The notes beneath the pieces were generated by a model. That model saw nothing but the letters and a program-made list of their open reading frames with translations, did no database searches and was not told where the DNA came from. Below are positions 36,584 to 45,765 of a stretch of DNA of 64,000 bases, piece after piece. The first letter of the stretch is position 1; every line of letters starts with the position of its first letter. Location: assembly GCA_028285345.1 (NCBI GenBank), contig JANQPT010000037.1, positions 1 through 64,000 of the forward strand, written 5' to 3'. The position numbers were made by a program, and so were the translations under genes. The stretch comes from Planctomycetales bacterium (GTDB taxonomy: Bacteria; Planctomycetota; Planctomycetia; Planctomycetales; Planctomycetaceae).

Positions 36584-37966
36584 TCATTGCTGCCTGCGCG
36601 GATTACCACCCGCGAGCACCAGACCAAACCCGAACAGCAACACCGTCGCCGCCGTCACGATCACGGCGGTCGTCACGACGCCGAAATTCTCCAGCATGTA
36701 TGGAAACACCAGTACGGTGATGATCCCGCCACCGACAAACGGCGACGATAGCGGCGCCGCCAGCGCGTAATCCTCCGCCGCGCCGGAATCAAAGTCTTTG
36801 TCGATGATCCGGAGCAGCATCAGTCCCGACGCGGTCGTCCCGGTCGACATGCCGTAATTGATGATACCCAGTTCAAACCAGTAGTCCGGCGGCAACAGTT
36901 TGCGACTGATCCAGACCAGGCAAATTGCCGTCCACGCAAACGCGACCACCAGTAATATCGACAGCGGAACGATTGCCCGCACGACCAATTCCACATTCAA
37001 CGACGTGATCGCGGCGACAATCAGAAACTCCATCGCCGCGGCCACCAATCGACGAATCGAGTCGGGGTCGATCAGATCCCCCAGACCGCACAGTTGCATG
37101 GCGTCGCGGACCAGCCAGCCGCCGATGAGCGTAAACATAAATAGCGGCAGGTTCTTCAGTGCGGGAACGTATTCGTTCAGCGGGGCGATGGCGGCCTGCA
37201 TCAGCACGCCCGCAGCAAACGCCATGCTCAAGATCAAAGCCTGAAACAGGAGCGGATCGAGGACCTCCGGATTGACTTTTCCAACGCCGATCGGCCGGGA
37301 TTGCGTCCGTGCTTCCAGCCCCGTCACTTGCGGAATCACGACGTCGCCGGCGCGCGTCCAGCCGAACCTGACGGCTAGATTCACGAAAAACATTCCGCTG
37401 ACCACGCTATAAATCAGCCCCACGGTCGCCATGAAAAACGCCATGTCGCGGGCGTCGGTGAATCCGAGCTTTTCATAGACATCGCCCAGCGCTGCCGACG
37501 TCCCATGCCCGCCCACAAAGCCAGCTTCAATCATCTGCCCGAAATAAAACGGAACGTCGCCGTCGAACGGCGCCAGCTTGAGCGGTCCGATGATCAACCA
37601 CGCCGCCAGCAGCCCCAGCGCCACTTGACCCAGGCTGATGATCCACACCATGTTGGCCTGCCGCACCGCACCGCGAAAGATTTGCCGGATCGGCTTGGCC
37701 GGCTTGTCCAGAAACAACCCCGCAAACACCACTGCAATCAGCCAGCCGGGCCAAGTTTTCAATTCGGCGGTGATCGCCCTAGCTTGAACCGGCAGCCAAC
37801 CGCGACTGTCGCCAAACGCCTGCAACACAGATTGCAAAACTGCCAATCCGATCAGCCCGCCGATAATCGCCGCGGGGAGATACAACACCTGCAGCAATTT
37901 GATCTTCGCCCGCAGCAACAGCCCGATCAGCAGGAGCACGGACGCGAACACTAAAGCGGTTTCCAA
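36584..37966 (-). CDS. GltS-like sodium/glutamate symporter
   Basis: A 460-residue membrane protein with about ten to twelve helices. It matches the GltS family: LLLIGLLLRAKIKLLQVLYLPA at the start, a conserved GGHGTSAALG loop near residues 155-164, and GMSTGTTASGLMLLRIID in the second half. The family imports glutamate with Na+. The start codon is TTG at 37966, with GAGG upstream. The gene converges with the large LEDR gene (14 bases between stops). The exact substrate is inferred from the family; other dicarboxylic acids are possible. Confidence 0.85.
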   Translation of the reverse strand: METALVFASVLLLIGLLLRAKIKLLQVLYLPAAIIGGLIGLAVLQSVLQAFGDSRGWLPVQARAITAELKTWPGWLIAVVFAGLFLDKPAKPIRQIFRGAVRQANMVWIISLGQVALGLLAAWLIIGPLKLAPFDGDVPFYFGQMIEAGFVGGHGTSAALGDVYEKLGFTDARDMAFFMATVGLIYSVVSGMFFVNLAVRFGWTRAGDVVIPQVTGLEARTQSRPIGVGKVNPEVLDPLLFQALILSMAFAAGVLMQAAIAPLNEYVPALKNLPLFMFTLIGGWLVRDAMQLCGLGDLIDPDSIRRLVAAAMEFLIVAAITSLNVELVVRAIVPLSILLVVAFAWTAICLVWISRKLLPPDYWFELGIINYGMSTGTTASGLMLLRIIDKDFDSGAAEDYALAAPLSSPFVGGGIITVLVFPYMLENFGVVTTAVIVTAATVLLFGFGLVLAGGNPRRQQ

Positions 37967-38144
37967 CGCTGCGATACCTCGTCTCAGCGGCCTCTACGGT
38001 GACCAGTTCGTGATCGTAACACGCTGCGAAATGAGCAAAAGCCATCGCTCCCCGGGAGCGAATCGGTGCAGCGCCGCAATAGAAACCCATCATAACGCAT
38101 TCGAGTCAAAATGCTTAGCCACTGGTTTACGGCACAACGAACCG

Positions 38145-38225
38145 TCAGCCGCACATTGCATCCGATTCCCGCAGATAGTCGAGCGCTTCGTCCAAATCTG
38201 GGGCATCGTAAGCCGGTTCACGAGA
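38145..38225 (-). pseudogene. Stray copy of the 3' end of the nucleotidyltransferase-HD gene
   Basis: Minus-strand translation ends REPAYDAPDLDEALDYLRE and then SDAMCG. The intact gene at 40714-41835 ends REPAYDAPDIDEALDYLRE and LDAMCG, followed by its stop. The DNA is also clearly similar over about 75 bases. Upstream of the match the two diverge. It is a duplicated or left-behind gene end, not a functional gene. Confidence 0.8.
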
Positions 38226-38350
38226 CTCGACCGGCCGACCTGATGCATCACTACGTGAGCCAAGATTGATTTGCCTTGGCTCGATTTGCCTGCGACAATT
38301 CAAACCTACGGGTCGCCTCCTCATTTTCTCGAACATCCGGAGACCTTGGC

Positions 38351-39499
38351 ATGCGCAATCGATTTTCGGTTGTTGTTCTGTTGGCCTGCCTGGGATGCTC
38401 GCCTGAGCCTGCAGACGAAGTTGCTCGCGACAGATCTGCCAAACAACCTTCGTCCACAGCGAAGCTACAGGATCAAACTGCGGCTGCGGAGCAGCCGAAT
38501 CTCACGGCCCGGGCCGAAGATCTGAAGCAAACAATTGTCACGCCGCACTTGGAACTGGAGATTCCCGCCGACACGAATGTGTTGTGGTGCAGTTCATTTC
38601 AACTGGCGTGGAACGAGCTGTGCGATCTGGCGGGCGGCACCGTCGAGATGGAGTCACCGCCCGCAATGGTCGCGGTTCTCAACAAGAAGACAACGACGAA
38701 AGCTGATTTGGATGAAGAGAGTTATGTTGCGCTGGCGGGCCTGGCCAGTGAAGGCATATATGACCGAATTCGTGCGGAACTGGCGGCCAAGTTTCCGAGT
38801 CAGAACGATTTTCTGGATGCACTGGATTCCGTTCCAGAGATGGCGTGGGTCGCGGTTGCCTTCATGTTCAAAGAGATGCCTTTTGATCCGGAGTTCAATC
38901 GCCACTACAAGAATTTGGATTTCGGAGGCCGACGCGTCGATTCATTCGGTATTGCGACCGGAGATGACGCAACGATGGCCGATCAGGTCCTCGTGCTCGA
39001 TTATCGGAACAATTCCGATCTAATCATCGAGTTGAAGACGCAGGCCGAAAACGATCGATTGATTCTCGCCATGATCCCGCCGGAAAAAACGCTCGGAGAG
39101 ACGATCCGCGCGGTTGAGGAGCGAATTGCTAACGTTGAACCGGGTTCGTTGCAAGCGATGGAGGACCTGCTTGTTCCCGTTCTCGATTTCGACATTCTCC
39201 GCGAGTACAGCGAGCTTTACGACCGACCAATTCATGGAGAACGCGAAAACGTTGGTGGAACACCAATTGTGGTTGGGCTGCAGTCGATTCGCTTTCGTTT
39301 GGATGAACGGGGTTCTTTGCTCAAATCCTGGACGACCGTGGCAGGAGGCCTGCTGGAGGAATCCGTGAGGAGGTTCATCTTCGACAAGCCGTTTCTGATT
39401 CTTCTCAGGCGTCGAGATGCACAGCATCCGTTTTTTGCGCTGTGGGTCGGGAACTCCGAATTGCTTGTGCCGGCGGAGAATCCAGTGAAGCCGGAGTAA
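38351..39499 (+). CDS. Lipoprotein of unknown function
   Basis: A 382-residue protein. MRNRFSVVVLLACLGCSPEP is a lipoprotein signal with Cys at about residue 16, so the product is probably membrane-anchored and exported. The body has no domain I recognise. It is a mixed alpha/beta protein with segments LWCSSFQLAWNELCDLAGG and HPFFALWVGNSELLVP; the latter resembles the 'hP(F/L)xFxIxh' C-terminal strand of serpins. FLILLRRRDAQHPFFALWVG in particular suggests a serpin-like fold. CGGAGA upstream fixes the start at 38351. The LRR gene follows 37 bases later and may be co-transcribed. Confidence 0.55.
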   Translation: MRNRFSVVVLLACLGCSPEPADEVARDRSAKQPSSTAKLQDQTAAAEQPNLTARAEDLKQTIVTPHLELEIPADTNVLWCSSFQLAWNELCDLAGGTVEMESPPAMVAVLNKKTTTKADLDEESYVALAGLASEGIYDRIRAELAAKFPSQNDFLDALDSVPEMAWVAVAFMFKEMPFDPEFNRHYKNLDFGGRRVDSFGIATGDDATMADQVLVLDYRNNSDLIIELKTQAENDRLILAMIPPEKTLGETIRAVEERIANVEPGSLQAMEDLLVPVLDFDILREYSELYDRPIHGERENVGGTPIVVGLQSIRFRLDERGSLLKSWTTVAGGLLEESVRRFIFDKPFLILLRRRDAQHPFFALWVGNSELLVPAENPVKPE

Positions 39500-39536
39500 A
39501 CGCGACGAAACTGCCGCTGGAAAGGAGCGTTTTGTG

Positions 39537-40688
39537 ATGAGCGATTCGGAATCTCCCCAACGTCGTCTCTCATCCCGGAAAAAACGACTGCTCGGCGGCG
39601 GGGCGTTGCTGCTGGGGATCATCCTGCTCGTTGCCTACCGGTTGTACGCCGCATGGGCACAATACCACGACGAACGGCGTGTCGATTCTGCAATGCATCA
39701 ATTGCGCGGCGACGTTGAGACGCGCATCAGTCGTCCCTTCTGGATTCCAGCACTGATTCGCGACGAGCGTTTATCGTGGTTTGAGCGAACTTGGCGCATC
39801 CGTCTGCCCAACCGATGGGAGCACAGCATTGCGGTCTCCGATGCAGATTTGGCCCTGCTTTCGAGATACGCCGAATTGGAAGAACTAACACTCGATATCG
39901 AGCACATCAGTAACTACGGGCTACAACGTCTCAGTGCCTTGCCCAAGCTGCGGGTGCTCTCGCTGAATACAAAACACGTCTCCGAGGACCTTGCGGAATT
40001 CGTAAGAGATCTACCAGAGGAAATGACCGTTTCGCTGGCCGTCTGGGGCGATACGGATGCCGACATCCAGCGGTTGAGTGAATTGACGACCGTAGATGAT
40101 ATCAGTCTCAAGAATCCACCCGTTAGCCACGCGTCATGGAAACTGATCCGCGAAATGGAAAACCTGCGCGAACTCAGTTTCGATCAACGACGTCTAAGAG
40201 ATCGCGATATGCGGCGACTTGAAGGGCTGACTCAACTTGAACGACTCAGTTTTGCAGTGGCGGCTATCCCTGAGAATGGTTTGAGCCATATCAAGGATTT
40301 AAGCAACCTAAAGACTCTGCTGCTGCCCGGAGCCTATCTTGTCGAAGATGACGATCTGCTGAACCTCCGCGGCATGAAGGAATTGCGCAAACTGTGGTTG
40401 GGCGATCAAATCACTGATGCCGGACTCGTGCATCTGAAAGGTTTGCCCGAATTGGAGTTTCTGCTGTTTGAAAGCTCGAGAATCACCGATGCTGGACTCA
40501 AGCAACTGAAAGGACTGCCGAATTTGGAGATGCTCCAACTCTGCGACACGGAAATCAGCGATGCGGGACTCGAACTGTTGCAGGGATTCAAACACCTCAA
40601 GAGACTCCGTCTACAATGGAACGAACAGACCACCGCCGGAGGAATTGAAAGGCTGAGGCAAGCTTTGCCGGACTGCAAGATTGAGTGA
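39537..40688 (+). CDS. LRR protein with N-terminal membrane anchor
   Basis: A 383-residue protein. A membrane segment (GGGALLLGIILLVAYRLYAAW, about residues 18-38) leads to a less regular central region and then LRRs of the form ITDAGLVHLKGLPELEFLLF and ISDAGLELLQGFKHLKRLRL. AAGGAG lies upstream of GTG-ATG at 39534/39537; I use the ATG. It follows the lipoprotein gene closely. The repeats should form an extracytoplasmic binding solenoid. The partner is unknown. Confidence 0.75.
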   Translation: MSDSESPQRRLSSRKKRLLGGGALLLGIILLVAYRLYAAWAQYHDERRVDSAMHQLRGDVETRISRPFWIPALIRDERLSWFERTWRIRLPNRWEHSIAVSDADLALLSRYAELEELTLDIEHISNYGLQRLSALPKLRVLSLNTKHVSEDLAEFVRDLPEEMTVSLAVWGDTDADIQRLSELTTVDDISLKNPPVSHASWKLIREMENLRELSFDQRRLRDRDMRRLEGLTQLERLSFAVAAIPENGLSHIKDLSNLKTLLLPGAYLVEDDDLLNLRGMKELRKLWLGDQITDAGLVHLKGLPELEFLLFESSRITDAGLKQLKGLPNLEMLQLCDTEISDAGLELLQGFKHLKRLRLQWNEQTTAGGIERLRQALPDCKIE

Positions 40689-40713
40689 TTCTCTTATTGG
40701 CCATTTCATCGAT

Positions 40714-41835
40714 CTATCCGCACATCGCATCCAACTCCCGCAGATAATCGAGCGCTTCGTCGATATCGGGCGCATCGTATGCCGGTTCTCTCCCGGCGGC
40801 GTCGCATTCTTCCAGCAGCATCAGTTCTTCGAAATCATCCGACGCCTCCAGCCGGCGGCGGGCGCGGGCGCCGATTGTGCCGTCGGCCACGGCATGAGCG
40901 GCCATGTGGTGTTCGATCAGCCAAGCGGTCCGCGGCGTGATGTAGTCGCCCAAGGCCTCCAATCCGGCATACACGTGGTCGTCCGGATCGATCGCCTTGC
41001 CCACGTCGTGCAGCAGTGCCGCGGTGAGGAATTCCTCGTCGTACGGCCGCTCGTCCCGTGCCAGATCGAAGACTTGCAGGCTGTGAAACAGCATGTCCCC
41101 TTCCGGATGATATTTCCGCGACTGCTTCACCTTTTCCAGCGGTACCAGCAGCATCTCATAGATCTGAAACCGGTCGACCCGCTCCTCCGCGGCGGCGACG
41201 GCGTTTTCCAGATTCAGGTCCGGATACTCTTCGTGCAGGAATTGCTCCAACTCGGCGATACTGGCCCGCTCGATCGCCTTGCCGGTCACCGAGCTCTTAA
41301 ACACGTAATGCGCCTGGTTCGACGCATAAATCGTCAATTCAAACGGAAACTCGTCGTGGAAATGGATGTGCGTAAAAATCCGCTCTTCGCCGTGCTTGCG
41401 GACCTGCTTGCGCTCGACGTCGTGGGCAATCCCCTCGTCACGCAGCACGGCACTGACCGCTTCGATGCTGTCGGAGAAGACATGCAAGTCGATGTCCGAC
41501 CCTCGCCGTACATGGCCGGTCATCACGCTGCCGATCAGCCGGGGGCGAAACCGCTTCAGGAGCCGCATGATCCGCAGAGCGGCGATCCGCATCTCGCGGA
41601 GGTTGGCGGTCCGCTCGTCCCCTTCGTGCAGGCGGGCGAAGCTCTGAATCGCGTCGCGGATTTCCGCGTTGCTGGGCAAGTCGCGGGGCTTGACCCAACC
41701 CCGGCACAACTTGCGGCCCGCTTTTAACTTGGCTCGGTAATACTCTGACTCTTGCCGCGTGTACATCAAACGGGCCGCCTCAAAGGCGATTTCCCGCCGC
41801 AACTTGTCGCCGCTCATTTCGACGGGCGCGACCAT
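40714..41835 (-). CDS. Nucleotidyltransferase plus HD-domain protein
   Basis: A 373-residue protein. After a helical N-terminus, LIGSVMTGHVRRGSDIDLHVF (split at about residues 101-120) is a nucleotidyltransferase GS...DxD motif. A second part carries LTAALLHDVGKAIDPDDHV and IEHHMAAHA, an HD-domain metal site. The combination resembles the fused arrangement of CCA-adding or GlnD-like enzymes, but neither family fits in length or detail. The start at 41835 (MVAPVEMSGDK) is chosen because the frame upstream of it is in repeat-rich DNA. A copy of the gene's 3' end lies at 38145. The substrate is unknown. Confidence 0.7.
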   Translation of the reverse strand: MVAPVEMSGDKLRREIAFEAARLMYTRQESEYYRAKLKAGRKLCRGWVKPRDLPSNAEIRDAIQSFARLHEGDERTANLREMRIAALRIMRLLKRFRPRLIGSVMTGHVRRGSDIDLHVFSDSIEAVSAVLRDEGIAHDVERKQVRKHGEERIFTHIHFHDEFPFELTIYASNQAHYVFKSSVTGKAIERASIAELEQFLHEEYPDLNLENAVAAAEERVDRFQIYEMLLVPLEKVKQSRKYHPEGDMLFHSLQVFDLARDERPYDEEFLTAALLHDVGKAIDPDDHVYAGLEALGDYITPRTAWLIEHHMAAHAVADGTIGARARRRLEASDDFEELMLLEECDAAGREPAYDAPDIDEALDYLRELDAMCG

Positions 41836-42221
41836 GTTCTCGCGCCGGGGATCTCTGATTAGGTTTGAGGCTTGAGACGTGAGGCTGTAGGGCTGCACAC
41901 TCACGCCCTTAATCCTACTCGTTCCCAAGCTCCGGCTTGGGAACGCATTTTCGCGAAGCTCTGCTTCGCTGCAATGACAAGTGAATCATTCGAAGCAGAG
42001 CTTCGAGAAACGGGTTCCCAAACTGGAGTTTGGGAACCAGCTGATTAAACCTAAGCACGAAATTCGAAACAAATTCAAAATTCAAAATTCGAATGACAGT
42101 AACGTTTCGAATTTTGATCATTTGATTTTGTGATTTGTTTCGGATTTCGGATTTCGTGCTTAGGATTTTTTCTCCGTGATCTCCGTGCCTCCGTGGTTTT
42201 ACTTTTTTATATGGTAGCTCA
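41836..42221. other. Repeat-rich intergenic region
   Basis: No gene is present. Besides the palindrome group at 41921-42038, an AT-rich block of near-repeats (ttcaaaattcgaatg, ttcgaattttgatc, tttcggatttcgg) runs to about 42165. The 'ctccgtgcctccgtgg' motif ends it; a related motif lies at 1264. Both are typical of dispersed intergenic repeats. Confidence 0.55.
41921..42038. repeat. Composite palindrome group (GTTCCCAAGC family)
   Basis: Two long hairpins flank two short ones. The outer pair are GTTCCCAAGC-TCCG-GCTTGGGAAC at 41921-41944 and arms GGTTCCCAAACT/AGTTTGGGAACC at 42013-42038. Between them lie GCGAAGC-TCT-GCTTCGC (41953-41969) and CGAAGC-AGA-GCTTCG (41991-42005). A degenerate copy of the outer hairpin occurs at 45570-45592. 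This is a dispersed intergenic palindrome. Confidence 0.8.
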
Positions 42222-42722
42222 TTATGGCAAATCGGCGCCTGGGACGGAATCGACCAGGTCGGCGATCAGTTTTTGCAACACTTCGTGAGTGCATTGCATG
42301 TCGATTTGCTCCCTCCCCTGTCCTTGCGGGGAGCGGAACCGCTTGAGCGTCACGCCGGTCGGGGCGTGCAGAATCGCTTCGTAAAAGACCGTGTCGCCGT
42401 CCTGTTTGCCGGGCGGCGTCGAGCGGACGAGCACTTTCTTCTGCTTCGCGTCGCGCTCCAGCGGGCCCATGTTTTCGAGCAGGTAGGTGATCCGCTTGCA
42501 GATCTCGTCGGCCCATTCCTGGACTTTGTCGAACGACACGTTTTGCAGGCAGTCCGCTTGCAGCCGCAGTTCGCGGATGCTGCAGCTCATGCGGTCGACC
42601 GCCGTAAAGTCGACCTCGACTTGGATGTTGTTCCCGGTTGTCCAAATTGCGCACGTCGGCTGATCGGATGAATAGCCGTGCAGGCTGGTCAACGATTTCG
42701 AGATTTTGGATGCCAGACTCAT
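42222..42722 (-). CDS. Hypothetical protein downstream of spoVR
   Basis: A 166-residue soluble protein of no family I recognise. It has a regular alpha/beta pattern (IQVEVDFTAVDRMSCSIREL, KVQEWADEICKRITYLLENM, DTVFYEAILHAPTGVTLKRF). The start MSLASKISKS at 42722 is preferred; the frame upstream to 42773 is poor in initiation signals. It lies 63 bases downstream of spoVR on the same strand, the last gene of the prkA-yeaH-spoVR group. This suggests a role in the same stress response, by association only. Confidence 0.6.
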   Translation of the reverse strand: MSLASKISKSLTSLHGYSSDQPTCAIWTTGNNIQVEVDFTAVDRMSCSIRELRLQADCLQNVSFDKVQEWADEICKRITYLLENMGPLERDAKQKKVLVRSTPPGKQDGDTVFYEAILHAPTGVTLKRFRSPQGQGREQIDMQCTHEVLQKLIADLVDSVPGADLP

Positions 42723-42785
42723 GGTGGTCACCGTTGGAACGCGTTTGTGTCTGCGGGAGAGGGCGGCCCTCATCCCGTGATGCGA

Positions 42786-44306
42786 TTAGGTCTTGGGATT
42801 GACTTCGTGTTCTTCTCCATCAAAGGAGATGATCATCGGCTCATCGTCAATGACGGTCTCAATGTGAACCGGCCGAGACCATAACCGCTCCAGATTCATG
42901 AGCGTGTCCTGCGCGTAGTCCTGCTTCAGCTCCGTTCCTTGATACCTGTGATACAAGTATAGCTCGCCGCGATTGCGATAGTTGCCGTCGAGCACGTGGA
43001 TGAACGGCCGTCCGTGATTGGTCAAATTGTCCAACAGCTGCCGCTTGATCGCGTGAAACTCTCTGTCCGCAATTTCGTAATAATTCGTATCCTCATTATA
43101 ACGATATTGGAAGAAGTTCTGTTCGATGCAAAACTCCGGCGTGAGAAAGTTGTCGATAAACGTCACGTCGTTGTGGACCCGGCGAACTTCGAAGATCTTT
43201 TCACGTCCCTTGCCGAGCTGCCGGTCCCACTTGTCCTTTTCCACTAAGTCGTCGCATGCGTCATATTCCGGGCCGAATTGCCCGCGGTCCCAGCGGCGCT
43301 CGATGTCCTTGAATAGCTCGATGCCCAATTTGTATGGATTCAGCCGGTTGCGGCTGGTGGCCATTGTGCCGCTGTGGTGATCCGCATATTCAATCACTTC
43401 CGCATCGGTCAGTCCGTGAGAGGTCATGATCTTGCTGTGCCAATAACTGGCCCAGCCTTCGTTCATGATTTTTGTCTGTCCTTGCGGCAGGAAGTAATAC
43501 GCTTCATCCCGGATGATCGACAACACGTCGTGCTGCCAGCTCTTCAGCGGCGCGTGCTCTAAAAGGAACAGCAACACATCCCGCTGGGGTGTATCCGGAA
43601 ACGAACGGCTCTTTTCCTTCTCCTCCAGTGCTTTGCGCTCTTCGTCCGCTTCCGCCTGCAGCACGTCGGGCGGGTTAATATACGGATCCATGTAACCTTT
43701 TGACGGAAACTTCCGCTTCGATTCGGTCAGTTCCTCGTTGTCGTCGGTTCTTGTCGACTTCTCCTTTTTTTTCTTCTTCTTCGCCACATGCGGCAGATGC
43801 GAGTCAATCAGGTCCTCCAATGAGAGACACGCATCCACGAATTGTTCGACAGTCTCATAGCCGAAGCGGTCGATATACCGCTTGATCCGGCTGGCATGGT
43901 TGGCCATCTGGTCCAGCATCTTGCGATTGGTCGGCGCAAACCAGGCGTTGTTTTTGAAGAAGTCGCAGTGCCCGTACACGTGGGCAATCACCAGTTTCTG
44001 GTCGGTGATCGAGTTGCAGGAAAGCAAATACGCGTAGCAGGGATCGGTATTGATCACCATTTCGTAGATCTTCTGCAGGCCGTACGTGTAGCCCTTCATT
44101 AGCTCGTCAAACTGCGCTCCGAACCGCCAGTGCGGATAGCGGGTGGGAAAGCCGCCATAGGCGGCAATCATGCTCAGTTCTTCGTAATCGACGTATTCGA
44201 AGATCGTGTCGAAGTAGTCCAGCCCGTAATCGTGCGCATGCCCTTCCATCTCGCACTGGATGGCGGCGATATCCTTCGGCAATGGTCGGTGTGTTGAAAC
44301 AGGCAT
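42786..44306 (-). CDS. spoVR: SpoVR family protein (YcgB-like)
   Basis: A 506-residue soluble protein of the SpoVR/YcgB family. HWRFGAQFDELMKGYTYGLQKIYEMVINTDPCYAY is the family's hallmark and is seen at about residues 59-93. Also visible are HVYGHCDFFKNNAWF, EGWASYWHSKIM and DYAQDTLMNLERLWSRPV. The family was named from Bacillus spore-cortex work, and in enterobacteria ycgB responds to stationary phase and starvation; the biochemistry is not settled. The gene follows yeaH by about 100 bases and is part of the conserved prkA-yeaH-spoVR group. Confidence 0.9.
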   Translation of the reverse strand: MPVSTHRPLPKDIAAIQCEMEGHAHDYGLDYFDTIFEYVDYEELSMIAAYGGFPTRYPHWRFGAQFDELMKGYTYGLQKIYEMVINTDPCYAYLLSCNSITDQKLVIAHVYGHCDFFKNNAWFAPTNRKMLDQMANHASRIKRYIDRFGYETVEQFVDACLSLEDLIDSHLPHVAKKKKKKEKSTRTDDNEELTESKRKFPSKGYMDPYINPPDVLQAEADEERKALEEKEKSRSFPDTPQRDVLLFLLEHAPLKSWQHDVLSIIRDEAYYFLPQGQTKIMNEGWASYWHSKIMTSHGLTDAEVIEYADHHSGTMATSRNRLNPYKLGIELFKDIERRWDRGQFGPEYDACDDLVEKDKWDRQLGKGREKIFEVRRVHNDVTFIDNFLTPEFCIEQNFFQYRYNEDTNYYEIADREFHAIKRQLLDNLTNHGRPFIHVLDGNYRNRGELYLYHRYQGTELKQDYAQDTLMNLERLWSRPVHIETVIDDEPMIISFDGEEHEVNPKT

Positions 44307-44321
44307 GAATTTGGGCTGTAG

Positions 44322-44413
44322 GGTGCGTCGCGACGCACCTTGTTTTCAGTTTTCAGTTGTAGTTTTCAGTGTTCAGGGAGTAGGTGCGTTGCGGTGTTCG
44401 CTGCGACACCTAC
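44322..44413. repeat. Palindromes between yeaH and spoVR
   Basis: A perfect 18-base palindrome GGTGCGTCGCGACGCACC lies at 44322-44339. A second inverted repeat has arms GTAGGTG/CACCTAC at 44380-44413, whose right arm covers the yeaH stop codon. Between them, GTTTTCAG-like octamers repeat four times. A shorter relative (TGCGTC/GACGCA) lies at 1208-1228. This is a dispersed palindrome family, possibly ending or stabilising the yeaH message. Confidence 0.6.
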
Positions 44414-45519
44414 ATCCCTTTTCCAAGAAACTCTTTAATCGAATCGTAAATGGCTTCTTTGCTTTCAATTTCCGAGAGGACCACGTTGTCGTAGTCCTCG
44501 CGGATTTCCTGCAGTTCGCGGATGAACTCGCCTGACCCGTACGGGCTTTCCACCTGTCCGTAACAAAACAGGTTACAGTGCGGAATGATGTCTTCCGTCA
44601 GAATTTCCAAACAGGCCCGGTTGTCCTCCCCCCAGTTGTCTCCGTCGGAAAACTGAAACACGTAAATGTTCCATTCCGTCGGGTTAAAGTTTTGATTGAT
44701 CAACTGCCGGACGACTTTATAGGCCGACGAAATCCGCGTCCCGCCGCTCTCGCGGGTGTGATAAAACGTGTCTTCGTCGACCTCGCGGGCGACCGCGTCG
44801 TGAATCACATAACGCGTTTCGATCCCGTCGTATTGGTTCTGTAGCCAAGTGTCGATCCAAAACGCCTCAATCCGCACGATTTCCTTTTGGTCGTCCGTCA
44901 TCGATCCGGAGACGTCCATCACGTAGATCACCGCCGCATTGGTCTCCGGCTCCTCAATCGTCTTCCAACTGCGGTAAAGCTGGTCGTCCCGTGTCGGCAC
45001 AATCACCGGCCGGTCCGGGTTGTAATCGTCCGACGCGATCAGCCGCCGCAGCGCTTTTTTGTAGGTCCGCTTCAAGTGCCGTAATGAGTTCGGCCCGGTC
45101 GTGCGGATGCTCGTGTAGCGGTCCTTCTTACTTTTGATGTTGTTTTTGCCTTTGGGTTCGATCCGCGGCAATTCCAACTCCTGGCCGAGCATTTCGGCCA
45201 GTTCGTCGAGCGTGACTTCGACTTCGCGGATGTGGCCTCCGCCCGGCTGATCGCCCGCTTGTCCCTGCCCGTCACCATCGTCCTGACCCCGTCCGATCGG
45301 CTGTCCGACGTCGCCGTCTCCCTGCCCCACGCCGCCGGAGCCTTTCTGGCCGTGCTGAAAGTGGGGAATGTCGATGTTGGGCACCGGAATGCTCACATAT
45401 TCGCGTCCCTTGCGGCCGATCATCTCGCCGTGCGTGATGTACTTCCGCAACTGGCGGCGCACCCTGCCCCGGACGATATCCTTAAATCGCGACAAATCTC
45501 GATCGATATTCCGGGACAT
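44410..45519 (-). CDS. yeaH: YeaH/YhbH family protein (DUF444)
   Basis: A 369-residue protein of the DUF444 family. The N-terminus is basic ([21 protein letters not shown]). A Gly/Gln/Asp-rich linker (about residues 55-100) leads to a von Willebrand-A-like domain with [19 protein letters not shown], a MIDAS-type DxSxS motif, and [18 protein letters not shown]. It ends with the typical [24 protein letters not shown]. In E. coli, yeaH is co-transcribed with yeaG (the PrkA kinase). Here it follows prkA by about 250 bases. A cytosolic stress-adaptation role is inferred from that association. Confidence 0.9.
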   Translation of the reverse strand: MSRNIDRDLSRFKDIVRGRVRRQLRKYITHGEMIGRKGREYVSIPVPNIDIPHFQHGQKGSGGVGQGDGDVGQPIGRGQDDGDGQGQAGDQPGGGHIREVEVTLDELAEMLGQELELPRIEPKGKNNIKSKKDRYTSIRTTGPNSLRHLKRTYKKALRRLIASDDYNPDRPVIVPTRDDQLYRSWKTIEEPETNAAVIYVMDVSGSMTDDQKEIVRIEAFWIDTWLQNQYDGIETRYVIHDAVAREVDEDTFYHTRESGGTRISSAYKVVRQLINQNFNPTEWNIYVFQFSDGDNWGEDNRACLEILTEDIIPHCNLFCYGQVESPYGSGEFIRELQEIREDYDNVVLSEIESKEAIYDSIKEFLGKGM

Positions 45520-45569
45520 GGCTTGTTAGGCTTTAGGTGTTAGGCTGGAGGCTTTAGGTTCTCGCCTGG

Positions 45570-45592
45570 GTCCCAAGTTCTGGCTTGGGAAC
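45570..45592. repeat. Degenerate GTTCCCAAGC-family palindrome
   Basis: Arms GTCCCAAG and CTTGGGAAC around TTCTGG repeat the hairpin seen at 41921. It lies in the 246-base space between prkA and yeaH, which also shows short 'ttaggctt/ttaggttc' direct repeats and no gene. Confidence 0.6.
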
Positions 45593-45765
45593 GAGTTATA
45601 AAGGCTTTTGGCTTCAGGTCGCTTTTATTACCTACAGCCTGCCGCCTCAAGTCTACAGTCTTGCATATCCTCCGCCGGGAGGATCCGAATGAGTTCCCCG
45701 CGATCGTCACGGGAGGACAGTCGGACGACCGCGGGAACTCAGTTAGCGAACAGGGCCCCGACGCG

